Positions 46,070 through 57,146 of a stretch of DNA of 64,000 nucleotides are shown here, one piece after another. This DNA comes from Tritrichomonas musculus (Eukaryota; Parabasalia; Tritrichomonadida; Tritrichomonadidae), in NCBI GenBank assembly GCA_039105265.1, contig JAPFFF010000014.1, positions 3,162,001 to 3,226,000 on the forward strand, in the 5' to 3' direction. Position 1 is the first letter of the stretch; each line of letters starts with the position of its first letter. The notes beneath the pieces are model-generated. The model searched no databases. It saw nothing but the letters and a program-made list of their open reading frames with translations, and was not told the DNA's origin. Both the position numbers and the translations under genes were made by a program.

Positions 46070-46759
46070 ATGCATTGTTTACTGAATATTAACAAGATAA
46101 CAAAAAAAAATTATTTCTATTATTTGAAACGTATTCAATTTTTATCATTTTGTTTTATACTGAAAAGAGCAATATTAAATTGGATAAATGAAAAAAGCTA
46201 TCTACCTACAACTTATACTGACGCTTTTAATTTATTTACTAGAGAAACTAAATTAATTGTATCCAAAGTTCACTTCTTTGAAATATACAGCAAAGCCACA
46301 CGTATTCAAAAAATCAAAACAGGTGGAGTTTATACTCGCACAGATGATCTAATAGAAGTCATAGTTCAAAGAAGTTTTTATAATGTCAACATGCTTAACA
46401 CTATTTCTATAAACGAAAAACCGATAATCGTCAATAATTATAAACAAAATAGGGTTCGAGTTAAAAAGTCAACTATTGGAAAAAATCCTTCATCATCTGT
46501 TTCATCATTTAAGTGTTTAAACAAACTTTCAAACTTATATCTCATATGTGCAATATCTTGCAACTGTATAGTTCTTTATTATTTGTCAAGTGAACCAATC
46601 AATACCAAAACTTTCAATACTTTCATTCATAAAGTTTGTTGGTTGATTAAGGTAAGTGATAAGAGAAATTTTTTAGATAACGCTTCATTCCATGGAGTAA
46701 GCGATTTTACAAAAGATTTCTTACATGAAAAAATGCATTTGTTTGCTTGCCAGAATTAA
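46070..46759 (+). pseudogene. Tc1/IS630-like DDE transposase, truncated
   Basis: Open frame of about 229 aa from ATG 46070. The central part reads SINEKPII (first catalytic site, normally I-D-E, here N-E), LICAISCNCIVLYYLSSEPINTKTFNTFIHKV, then LDNASFHGVSDF, the D-N-x-x-x-H second-site signature of the Tc1/IS630 type. It stops after FACQN before the third acidic site and its N-P-x-E/D context. The upstream part is cut by the hAT-like element ending at 46042. Altered first site and truncation mean it is dead. The 46760-47033 gap holds no gene. Confidence 0.6.
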
Positions 46760-47033
46760 ATATATATATATATAAGCTGTTCTAATCATAAAAAAAATAA
46801 TTATGTTTAATTGAGAAACATATTATGAAAACTTTAATAAACATTTGATCGTTGTGCGTCATATTTAATCGATTCTGATTCTGTGGAACTTATTGTAATG
46901 TTTGTTTATGCATCTGTTTGCTTGTGAGTGTTTGTAGCATGAAATGAGAAACATATTTCAATTCTGGTGTTAGCAAAAAAAAAAAAATAAAAATAAAAAA
47001 AAGGTGTAATTTTTTAGCACAGTGCTGCAGCAC

Positions 47034-47448
47034 AGAGAACTTTTTGTATGCATATATGGTTTAAATAAACTTTTTGAGAAATTAAATTTAATAATTATTA
47101 AACAAAATAGCATGACCCCCTATTCATGCTTTTTTTATTCCTTTAATATAATTTAAAAATATTTGTTTTCTTATTTAATACTGATTTTAACCATTAAATC
47201 CTAAATTATATCAATTTAGGAAGTAAATTAAGCCATTTTTAAGAATAAATATTAATCAAATAATAATCTCATTTTTGAAAATTATCGATTATTTCGCGTT
47301 TAACATATTCTCTAAATGGCATATATTAAAAAATCAATAAAAAAAAAAAAAAAAAAAGGAACTTTTAATCTTTTCTATGTAAAATAAAGCTCGAAAAAAT
47401 GAACGATTATTTTCTTCTGAAAAAGTTGCATGTGTTTTAAAGAATTCC

Positions 47449-47451
<3 letters not shown>
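47034..47451 (-). repeat. Interspersed repeat family S, copy 2
   Basis: Inverted partner of 35384-35815, colinear over about 420 bp with scattered substitutions and an added A run (about 47338-47356). Another long A run follows at 47452-47481. No gene in 47482-47989. Confidence 0.7.
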
Positions 47452-47483
<32 letters not shown>

Positions 47484-47989
47484 GTATCATATTAAATATA
47501 AACGTCAACTTTAACTTCAGTCTAGATGGAGAAGATTCTTTAAAATAATAAAACCCGTTTTTTCACAAAATAAACGTCTTCAAATATCATGAAAACATCT
47601 TTATCTCCAAATTTATGGTGTAAAATCAATAAATTATATCTTGATTTTGAATTTTGATATTTATGTACAATATTGGAAAATAATTGAAATATGTAGCATT
47701 TCGAATAAAAGTATTTACAATCAGAAAACCGACATACCATTTTACTTTTTTCATCTCAATTTTGAGGGCTAAAAAAAGTCGATTGATAATGGTGAAAAAA
47801 ATGGTAGGAGAGTTTTCCTCATACTATATAATTAAATAAATAATAATTTAATACAAGAACATTAATGTGCGGTATTGAAATTCAATTAATAATAAATATC
47901 ATTAAAGACCACTTTTTGGGTAAAGCTCAAAAAGATGTCATTCTTGAGATTTATTATTTACAATATTTCATTTGTTTTCTTCGGGAAAG

Positions 47990-48984
47990 TTGATTTGTCT
48001 TCGTTTTGAAAAGGAACCAAATGACTCATTTCGGGTATGCAATAACTGGATTTCAGATTGCAGCCTGTAAGTTAAATTATTTCTAATATTTGCAAAGTCC
48101 ATTTAAGAAAATAATCAAGTTAATTATATTTTGTTAGATACTACTTTTAAAGCTCTACCATATTATCAGACATCAATGCTATTGGCCTCTATTAAAAATT
48201 CGGGAATATCCCTCTTTTTAGTATTGGTTTCATCAGATGATAAATCTCTGTATTTGAGGTATTTTGATATACTTCAAAAACTATCAAAGTAGATCTAAAT
48301 TCATATAAATCTAAAATAGGCCAAAGAATGGTTCTTATAGCAGTTTTTAAAGCATAAGGCATCCCTTTGTCATTTGCAAGTATTGTTAAAATTTCATAAA
48401 TATACTTATGCCGTCAATAATATAATTTCATGTTCCCTAAAACAAGAATTGAACAATTCTTTAATGTTTTATTCAGAAATAAAATGTCATGATATCTATT
48501 CTTCATGCATTATAAAGAAAAACAAATTATTAAAAAAAGTTAATTTGAACATGACAATTGTTGGGAACAAATTTCAATGGTAGAAAGAGTTAAATTGAAA
48601 ATGTCATCCACAACAAATACATTAGAGTCTTTGCATGGACCTCTCAACTCGCAATTCCAAGGAGAAAGATATTTTTGAATGCATTTTTTCTTTTTGCACA
48701 AAATTTCGTTCTATATGTGAAGAAAAGGGCAATATCACATGCATTTAATCTAAAAAACAGATTTTTATAAAAAAGTATTATTCGTCAATTGATGAATGTA
48801 AATGAAATGGAAATAGATTAGTTTCAAGTATTCTTGAGATTGATGTCCCTTATATCCATCGAATATTCGATTCAATGGTACTGAATTTCCAGATTGTCCA
48901 ACTATTAATTTTAAACCAATTTCCAAAAGTAATGAATTTATTGTGGTAAATAATCCACCAGATGATGATAACACATCTGAATAA
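47990..48984 (+). pseudogene. Decayed MULE-type transposase gene
   Basis: Plus-strand coding traces in several frames. The clearest, about 48119-48289, reads VNYILLDTTFKALPYYQTS and continues SSDDKSLYLRYFDIL, matching the first catalytic block of MULE transposases (L-D-x-T-F-K). A downstream trace has SSTTNTLESLHGPLN (about 48604-48648), the T-N-x-x-E-S block with the catalytic Glu. A third has NGTEFPDCPTINFKPISK (near 48880-48930) up to a stop at 48984. Stops at 48290 and elsewhere plus frameshifts make it a pseudogene. It is not a close copy of the intact 780-aa MULE transposase. The DNA to 49728 holds only uncertain traces such as SNADKCEASLYNQNRDLK (about 49360). Confidence 0.55.
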
Positions 48985-49846
48985 ATAAGCTTTGTAAAAT
49001 TTGACATTCAATATATTACAGAATTATTGAAGAATAAATAAAGCTGTTATATCTAATTGACATATGGTTGATATCATATTTACTGCTTATGAAATTCAGC
49101 TATCGAAAAAAATTCAAAATGTTTTCTTAAAGTTAAAAAAGTTTACTAATGATTTAATATGATTTACAAAGAGAATATTCTAAAGACTTGCATAGTAAAC
49201 TGATAAGAAAAATTATATAACACATGACACACTATTCTTTTGCCTACCAAATGCAAAGAGGCACCATACAAGATTTTTAAATGAAGATATTCCACTAGAG
49301 AATAATATATTCTGTAAGCTTAAAGATACTTTGTAATATCACACCAAGAAAGCAAGCAATATCAAATGCTGATAAATGTGAAGCTAGTCTTTATAATCAA
49401 AATAGGGATTTAAAATGATGATTTTCTAGAATTTTGATAGACACTAAGATATATTTTTGGATAAATTGCCAAATAGTCATTTGATTTAAACAAGTGAAAG
49501 TTCACATATTTCTTGGTATATAGAAAAATCGATTAATTTATTCATGCTTCTGAAATGTCAATTCTATACTGAAGGGTTAATGGTAGATTCACGTTAACAC
49601 TTGATAATGTAGTAGTATAGGATAGGCTGTAGTCAGTGCCAAAACAGTTTTCTTACAAGCATGTCTTATTTAAATTCACTAAAATGAAAATGCAAAAGAA
49701 AATGGAGTAAGCCATCAAAGAAATTTTCTAATTATTTTATATTTTAATAAATTATACGTAGTTATATGAAATTTACTATTTGTAAAATCCAAATCATCAA
49801 AAATGAATTAGATAATCGCATTTTATTTTCTATAAAAAACCATTTG

Positions 49847-51242
49847 GGTAAAAAAGGCGTAAGGAAAAGTCATTCAAAATTCTAATTTTTTTTTGAGGAA
49901 ATGACGATCAAAAATCCGTTTTTTATTTTCAGTACAAATACAAAAAGTTTAACTTTTTTGTGAATGTAATTAAAAAGTTGGTTGATAGGTGAAATAATAA
50001 ACAAACTTTGACAATTTTTTTGAATGAACATAGGCGCCATTTTATTATTGTCTGATGGAACTCATGTATTGCGGAATTCTTCTGCAGGGAATATCGTAAT
50101 CTTGAGGACCTAGACTGTGGTGCTCTACTGCAGAGAGTCCTATGTCTTAGGGAATATCAGTCAATAATATTAATTTCACAAAAATCTTACGATTTGGAGC
50201 CAGATACTCATATTCATAAGCTTTTAGTCATTTGAAGGTGTGTTTAACCCAAAATATTTACGTTTTAGCTCATTTGGTTCTACATTAAATCGTACATTTT
50301 AGAAAACTTGTAATTTTACTAAATAACTTACTTGCTCTATCATAATAGCTCATTTGCTTAATCAGAATAACTCATATACAGTATCCGAATAACTCATTTA
50401 CTGTATCAGATAAACTCATTTAATGTATTAGAATAACCCACTTACTTAATCAGAATAACTCATTTACGCAATCAGAATAACTTTATTGCTCAATTAATGT
50501 TATTCATTTTCGCAATCAGAATAACTTTATTACTTAATCATAATCACTTATTTACTCTATTCAATAGCCTTAATACTTAATCAGAATAATTCATTTACCG
50601 TATGAGAATAACTTTAAAGTAACTGATTAAAGTTTAACTAATAAGGCAATATGTTACCAAAAGAGAATTAAGTAAATAATTTATGGTGATTAAGTAAATG
50701 AGTTATTCTGATTAAGTAAATGAGTCATCCTGATTAAGTAAATAATTATACTGATTGAGTAAATAGTTATTCTAATATAGTAAATGAGTCATTTCTTGAG
50801 ACTTATATAAAATTAGAAGTTCATAAAGAGGAGATTTTGGATATAGAAAATATTCTGGGAGCTAAAATCTTATGAATATAAGTATCTGGCTCCAAATCGT
50901 AAGATTTTTGTGAAATTAATATTATTGACTGATATTCCCTAAGACATAGGACTCTCTGCAGTAGAGCACCACAGTCTAGGTCCTCAAGATTACGATATTC
51001 CCTGCAGAAGAATTCCGCAATACATGAGTTCCATCAGACAATAATAAAATGGCGCCTATGTTCATTCAAAAAAATTGTCAAAGTTTGTTTATTATTTCAC
51101 CTATCAACCAACTTTTTAATTACATTCACAAAAAAGTTAAACTTTTTGTATTTGTACTGAAAATAAAAAACGGATTTTTGATCGTCATTTCCTCAAAAAA
51201 AAATTAGAATTTTGAATGACTTTTCCGTTCGCCGTTAAAAAA
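49847..51242. mobile_element. Foldback element with long inverted arms (MULE-like ends)
   Basis: Element 49856-51233 (1378 bp). Arms of about 370 bp are near-identical inverses. Ends are GGCGTAAGGAAAAGTCATTC and GAATGACTTTTCCGTTCGCC, flanked by GGTAAAAAA and GTTAAAAAA (9 bp, one mismatch). The GGCG start and 9-bp duplication match the MULE at 39100. The loop (about 50280-50800) is a degenerate tandem array of AATCAGAATAACTCATTTAC-type units that itself inverts halfway. No gene. Confidence 0.8.
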
Positions 51243-51529
51243 TCGTCATTTTGATTTTTTTTTTTGGTTTATAAATAGCGAATATTATATTAAAATAATA
51301 TTCCCTACTCATGTAATATCTTTTAAAATAAAAATATTGAGTTTTATCGTTTCAAATTAATATTCAAAACGCTGAAAATTGAATCATTCCCTTTATTATT
51401 TCAACCTCTTGAATTCATTTTTAAAACTTTATCTTTGAAGTTATGTTCAAACAAAATATATCATTTTATTGAGCATGAAAAGAAGAAATCGAATATTCTA
51501 AAATGAAAAGTTGGAAAAGATCATGTATC

Positions 51530-51933
51530 GAAAAAACTGGGGAATCGTATTTTTCTACACCACTTTTTGAAAACTTTTTAACTTTTTGAATACTCTTTTA
51601 TACTTTTTTTATTCATTTTTTGCTAAATAATGCATAATCAAAGAGTTAAAATAGATTCCCGATTCATCCAGCAATTCAAGGAGCCCGATTCGGCTTCGCA
51701 CAGCCCCGTGGTGATTACTGGTGTGCATATTCCTGAAAAATTATGTAAAAATATATTTTCATATCAAAAAAAGCAAATAGTTATAATTTTTCGGTAAAAT
51801 TTTAATTTACGATTTTTTTGGTTAATTTTCTTAACAGAGGAAGTCAAATTTCACCTTAAGATGGCGGTTTTTTACTTTCCATGAATAGCTATTCAAAAAG
51901 TGGTGTAGAAAAAAACGATTGTCCGAAAAAACA
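51530..51933. mobile_element. MULE-type MITE, copy 1
   Basis: Element 51539-51924 (386 bp). Ends are GGGGAATCGTATTTTTCTAC and the inverse of GGACAATCGTTTTTTTCTAC; matching continues inward for more than 30 bp. Flanks are GAAAAAACT and GAAAAAACA (9 bp, one mismatch). The centre has a GC-richer block (GATTCGGCTTCGCACAGCCC). Second copy at 54886-55293. Confidence 0.8.
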
Positions 51934-51982
51934 TCAAAATGATTATTATTTTAACTTTTTTATTATAACTACAAAGTAATTA

Positions 51983-52338
51983 TTAAGGTTCTCCTTCCCA
52001 AAAAAAATGTAAATCATTCAATATTGAATTAACTCATAGAATAAATAATTCAATAGAGCATTTTTCGGAAAAAGTTTTGGTGAAAAATAAAAAAAATATG
52101 GGCTCAACGATTAAATCTTATTTCATTCAAAATTTTACTGATTTTTTAATTCTATGTTTTCTATCTGTAAAAAAACAAAATCGATAAGATTTCATAAAAA
52201 TATTTTTATTCAATCATTTGAAATATATATCTATATAAATTTCATATTTTAATTCATTTTTAAAAGCGATATTTATGTATATTTTATTTGTGAAATCTCA
52301 TTGAATTTAATCTTTTGAATTTGAAAGGAGAACCTTAA
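51983..52338 (-). mobile_element. TTAA-flanked MITE, copy 2
   Basis: Element 51987-52334, inverse of 5302-5649, flanked by TTAA on both sides. The family R copy at 15455 shows the uninterrupted sequence at this point. Confidence 0.85.
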
Positions 52339-52349
52339 TATTCTTGATA

Positions 52350-52582
52350 TACAGTACAGTAACAAAACTAAAAACGTATTTTTAATGGAAAATTCCACTT
52401 TTCTGGGAATATTACCAATTATACATTCAAATTTTAATTGAATTTTTTTGAGAATAAAAAAATGGAAAATCTAACTTTTTGAAAGTTTCTTTTCAATTTT
52501 TATTTTTTGTTTTATCTTTTTTTATCAAAAAGTCCGATTTTCCTTTTTTTGAATCATTTTCCACTTTTGTTACTGAACTGTA
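52350..52582. mobile_element. Tc1/mariner-type MITE
   Basis: Element 52352-52580 (229 bp) with ends CAGTACAGTAACAAAA and TTTTGTTACTGAACTG, flanked by TA. The CAGT start and TA duplication are typical of Tc1-like elements. The empty site is readable in the family R copy near 15470. Confidence 0.8.
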
Positions 52583-52587
52583 TAATG

Positions 52588-54648
52588 GATATTATTAACC
52601 TTTACTTTTTTTACATCACATTTTTTATTAACCGATTTTTAACGTAACTTTTTTAAAAATCGTAAAAAAAAGGGTGTATTTATATTTTTTAGACCAAAAA
52701 ACCAAAAAATAATTTTATAATTTATAAAATCAGTAACATTTATAATGATATTTTGAGTGATAGGAAAAAAAGATATTTTTGATGAATATTGAGTTTTCTT
52801 TACTTAATTCCTCAAAAATTATCAATGCAATTGATTGGTATTCGCATGTTGTGTATTTCTGATAATTCATTATTGTTTGATCATTTGTTTTCGAGTTGAA
52901 ATTATAATTTTAATCTTTAAAATTTTTAACTAAAAAATTTTTTTTGATCGTTATTTCCAAAAAAAATACAAGAAGCATGATTCATCAAATAAAAATGTAT
53001 TTTTGTTTAAGCTTGTAAATTTGGTGAAATAAACGTTTTTTGGGTTTTAAAAATCACCAAATGTAACCATATTATTGTCAAATAAATTTTATTAATATTT
53101 ATTATTTTCATAAACTATTGAATTATTTGAAAGAGGAATTAAATGAGTTTTATCAAAAGTCATATTAATAATCGATAAGATTTTCTCAGTAAAAAATTGT
53201 TATTTTTTGAATATTACAAAATAATTGTATGATTTGTATAATATATCATATAAAATAATAATAAAAAGCTCATTTATATTGACGATGAAAAGCCAAATAA
53301 CCGATTTCACCAAAAGCCCAGGTCTTGGGTTTTTGGCGACAGCATTCAATTTTGAATAGTTTACATATATTTTGGAGATCACCAAAACGGTTTTTTTGGC
53401 GATGGTGATTTGTAAAGCTTTCAAAATATCATTTATAAAATAAATAAAAAAAAAGATATAAATATATAATAAAATCAATAAAAGCATTTTTTCAATTGAA
53501 AATAAATTTTTTTTCATTCATATTTTAAATATATACCGATATAAAATGTATTTAAAATATTAATAGTATTTATATTTTTATGAATATATATAGCAGAATA
53601 ATTAATAATGCATTGAAATAATGCATTGAAATATTAATAGTATTTATATTTTTATGAATATATATAGCCGAGTAATTAAATAAATTCATTGAATTTATTG
53701 AATGTTGATTCGTAAATTGAATTATTATTTAATCAAATATCTTTTAATCATTTTATTTAATAATTCATAAGAAATAACTTTTTAAAAGATTTATTAAAAT
53801 CGCCAAAAGACCAGAAAGAATCACCAAGACCAGGTCTTTTTTTTACATTTGGGTATATTTTACAAGCTTATTTTGTTTATACAATATATTATTATTTATT
53901 AGCCTTTACTTTTTTCACATCACAAATTCATTAACGTAACTTTTTAACGTTTATATTCTTTAATCCTTATTTTGGTTGTTGTATTTGCACGTTTTTGGTA
54001 AAAATATCAAGTTTTCAAATTAAACTTTATTAAAAAAATCATTTAACAGATAAAATTAAAATTTTGAGGCTCTTTAGTTTATATTTTATATAATCGCTTT
54101 TTAGTATTGGTTTTATATGTTAAAAAGGAATTAAAAGTTTTTAAAACAATATTATAATAGTAAATAATCAAGAAATCTTGAGTAATGTGAATTGGTTTGC
54201 TCACAGAGTGATTATTTTCTTTTTATAAAATGGTCAATCATTTCACCTTTGCCAAAAATGATTTTTAAAAATTGCATTTTACTTTTGCAAAAATGGTTTT
54301 ATTAAATAATTTAATTGATATTTTATTTATTCACAAAAAATTATTTGGTATATTATCTTTTTTCAGAGATATGATTATTTTATGTATTCAATATTTTCAA
54401 TAAAAAATACATTGTACAAACCTTGTATTTTTTCTATCGTTCTTTGTAGAACAAGGTTGGTACAAAAAGTGAAGTCTATTATTTATTAATTTATTAAAGT
54501 TATTGTTATTTATTATTTAGAAGCCAAGATACGAAAAAATAGGTATGTTCAAAAATTGAATTGAAAGTACCATGGTACATACAATTGTACTTTTTGATCG
54601 TTAGGTTGTATACCATGGTTTGTACAAAAAGTAAAGGTTAGATATTAT
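52588..54648. mobile_element. 2-kb non-autonomous element with TAACCTTTACTTTTT ends
   Basis: Element 52596-54640 flanked by exact 8-bp duplications GATATTAT. Ends are TAACCTTTACTTTTT and its inverse. Internal copies of the end motif (about 53897 and 54470-54625) and paired ACCTTG/CAAGGT or TACCATGG strings form subterminal repeats. Blocks containing CACCAAATGTAA (53057) and TTACATTTGG (53858) may mark yet another inserted element. No gene supported. Confidence 0.7.
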
Positions 54649-54876
54649 ATATGCATAAAATCAAATAGTATTAGTAGTTTTTAAGAAGAAATTGCTTTTT
54701 TGAGGATTTATGAGGAGAGATCTATGATTCTGTGAAGTCAAAAAAAACTTGATGAATATTATGTTATTTGATTTGTTTAAATGATCATTTTAAAGAGCAT
54801 CAAATAATTAAGAAAATATATTAAAATCACAAAATAAAACCTAAAATCCAAAGAGATATTGAAACTTTTTGAGGTA

Positions 54877-55302
54877 ATAAAAAAGGGGGAATCGTATTTT
54901 TCTACGCCACTTTTTGAAAACTTTTAAACTTTTTGAATACTTTTTTATACATTTTTTATTCAATTTTTGCTAAATAATGCATAAATATTTAGTTCAAATG
55001 GCTTCCCGATTCATCCAGCAATTCAGGGAGCCTGATTCGGCTTCGCGCAGCCCTGTGGTGATCACTAGTGCGTATATTCCTGAAAAATTATGTAAAAATA
55101 AAAAAAAATTATATCAAAAAAAGCAAATAGTTATAATTTTAAGAGAAAATTGAAATTTACGATTTTTTTGGTTAATTTTCTTAACAGAGTAAGTTAAATT
55201 TCACCTTATGATGGCGGTTTTTTACTTTCCATGAATAGCTATTCACGGATAGAAAAACCATTCAAAAAGTGGCGTAGAAAAAAACGATTGTCCATAAAAA
55301 AG
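54877..55302. mobile_element. MULE-type MITE, copy 2
   Basis: Element 54886-55293 (408 bp), same family as 51539-51924, flanked by exact 9-bp duplications ATAAAAAAG. It inserted near the right end of the same family R copy that already carries copy 1. Confidence 0.85.
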
Positions 55303-55455
55303 AGTCCCTCCCATTAGAAATAAAAATTTTAGCACATTCAGTTTACCCTTCAGACGTAATTGGAATTTAATAAAATTCAATGAAAAGACGTATTAAAATG
55401 TAAAATTGCCGAAATGAAACGTAATTACATAATTTATATAAAAATAAAAAAAGCA

Positions 55456-55523
55456 AAGAGGTTTAGTTTCGAACTCAATACTTTAGCCTCAATTAAATTT
55501 TACCTCTAAGCTAGAGCTCTCAA
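55456..55523 (-). tRNA. tRNA-like sequence (pseudo-tRNA or SINE head)
   Basis: On the minus strand TAGCTTAGAGGT fits an internal A box (TRGCNNAGNNGG, one mismatch) and, about 30 bases later, GAGTTCGAAACT fits a B box. A 7-base T loop (TTCGAAA) with a 4-of-5 stem and an acceptor-like pairing (AGAG/CTCT) can be drawn, but the D and anticodon stems are poor. A loop reading TTGAGGC would give anticodon GAG (Leu), unreliably. Best read as a decayed tRNA or tRNA-derived repeat. The rest of 55336-55998 holds no gene. Confidence 0.35.
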
Positions 55524-55998
55524 ATTTGAAAGGATAAAATATTTATATTTGAAGATAAATATTTTTATTTTTAAAAGGAAATGTTTTAACTTTTTCTAAA
55601 AAAGTCGTATTCTAATTATTTTCAAGTAGAAGTAATCGTAAAACGTAATTAATTTTTTTCTTGGTCTATTTTATTGAAAAATTTTAAACAGAACGTAATT
55701 TTTAAACATCCGATGGGCAACATTCAGTTTATTCAATTGCTAGATTTACATTTCCACCTTAGATTGGTTTATTAATTTTGAATATTGAGATGTATGTTAA
55801 AACCAGTTTCTGATTTTGTTAATCGATAATCTCACAAAAAATGGAGAATCTGTATTTTTATATATATATATTAGTCATATAAGTATGAAGTTTCAATTCT
55901 GATATAAATGGTCCAAATAGTATTTATTTTTTGATGCCCATAATGATACATTTATCTATCAACCTTACAACGAGAATCTTATAATATAAATACCAGAG

Positions 55999-57146
55999 AT
56001 GCTTACTACACCCCGAGCTTATTACATTTTCAAAAATAAAAATGTAATAAGAATTTTTTTTTTTTAAAAAAAAAGACGAGCTGCCAAACGAACTTATGAC
56101 CCTAATTAAAAAAATTATAAATAAGAGTATCTTGTTTAATTACAAATATATATATAAATAAAAAAATTATTTAAATTTATAATCTTATACTTATCATATA
56201 TTTATAATTTTGTTCGAAAAATCAAAGATTTTTTCCTTATTACAGTATTTCTCAAATCTTATTACATAAATTGAAAAAGCCCAAAATGTAAGAACATTAA
56301 TTTTTTGGTTTTTAAACGATTAAAAATAATATATTTATTATTTAGAATATTCAAACATTTATATATATCAAAATAAATATAAAATATTATATTAAACCAT
56401 TTTATGATAGGAATAAATGGACTTTTTTATATCTTTAAAAATTGAAAGAAATTTATTATTATAAATATATAAATATTTTGGTTATTTATAGATATATAAG
56501 ATTTTTTTTATGAAATTAATAATAATATTGTATTATAATTATAGATATTATGATTATCTAAAGCAAAATGTTCGGTTGAATTAAAACGAAATTTGTCTTA
56601 TTTTGTATCTTGATATTAATAATAAATGTTTTTATATATAATCTTAAATATATAAGTATATTGTGCAATTTAATTGTCGTGAGGACAAAAAGATAATGCA
56701 ATATATCCAATATTTTTGTAAAAAATACTATATAAAATACTCTGAAAATATATTTAAAGTATTGAATCCTTAAAGCAAAGTACTCAAACCTTAAAGCAAA
56801 AAGTATTCAATTATTTGACAAATAAAATAATTTCAATACTCCTTAAAGCAGGAGTATTGAATTCTTATTACAAGAGACTATTGAAATTTCAGCCATATAA
56901 AACAAATTGAAAGGTCCTTATTACAGCTCGTTATTTTTGGAAAACGTTAAGTTTTTTTTATTAATTTTGTTAACCAAATTTTAATATATATATAAATATA
57001 AAGATAAATTTGTTAACCAAAAAACTAAAAAAAAAAAACGTTTTTATTTTCATGAAATATGCTCTTTTTTGGCTTTTTGAATAAATGATATTTTGATGTA
57101 ATAAGAGCCGTTTAAAATAGACTTTAGCTCGGGGTGTAATGCTTAC
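55999..57146. mobile_element. Element with TACACCCCGAGCT ends
   Basis: Element 56007-57138 (1132 bp) with 13-bp inverted ends TACACCCCGAGCT/AGCTCGGGGTGTA, flanked by exact 8-bp duplications ATGCTTAC. No gene. Its right duplication overlaps the left duplication of the hAT-like element that follows. Confidence 0.85.

Larger units (their letters stand above)
49729..55335 (+). repeat. Interspersed repeat family R, copy split by at least six insertions
   Basis: Pieces matching 14968-15730 in the same order lie at 49729-49855, 51243-51538, 51934-51986, 52335-52351, 52581-52595, 54649-54885 and 55303-55335. Between them sit separate elements, each with its own inverted ends and most with target duplications. 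Confidence 0.75.

Noticed and set aside
48061-48137. Intron with GTAAGT...TTGTTAG in the decayed MULE gene
   Set aside because: Trichomonad introns have a much stricter branch/3' motif, and the gene is full of other lesions, so ordinary decay is simpler.
48765-49007. Minus-strand 80-aa frame
   Set aside because: The plus strand carries a better coding trace (NGTEFPDCPTINFKPISK) continuing the MULE pseudogene.
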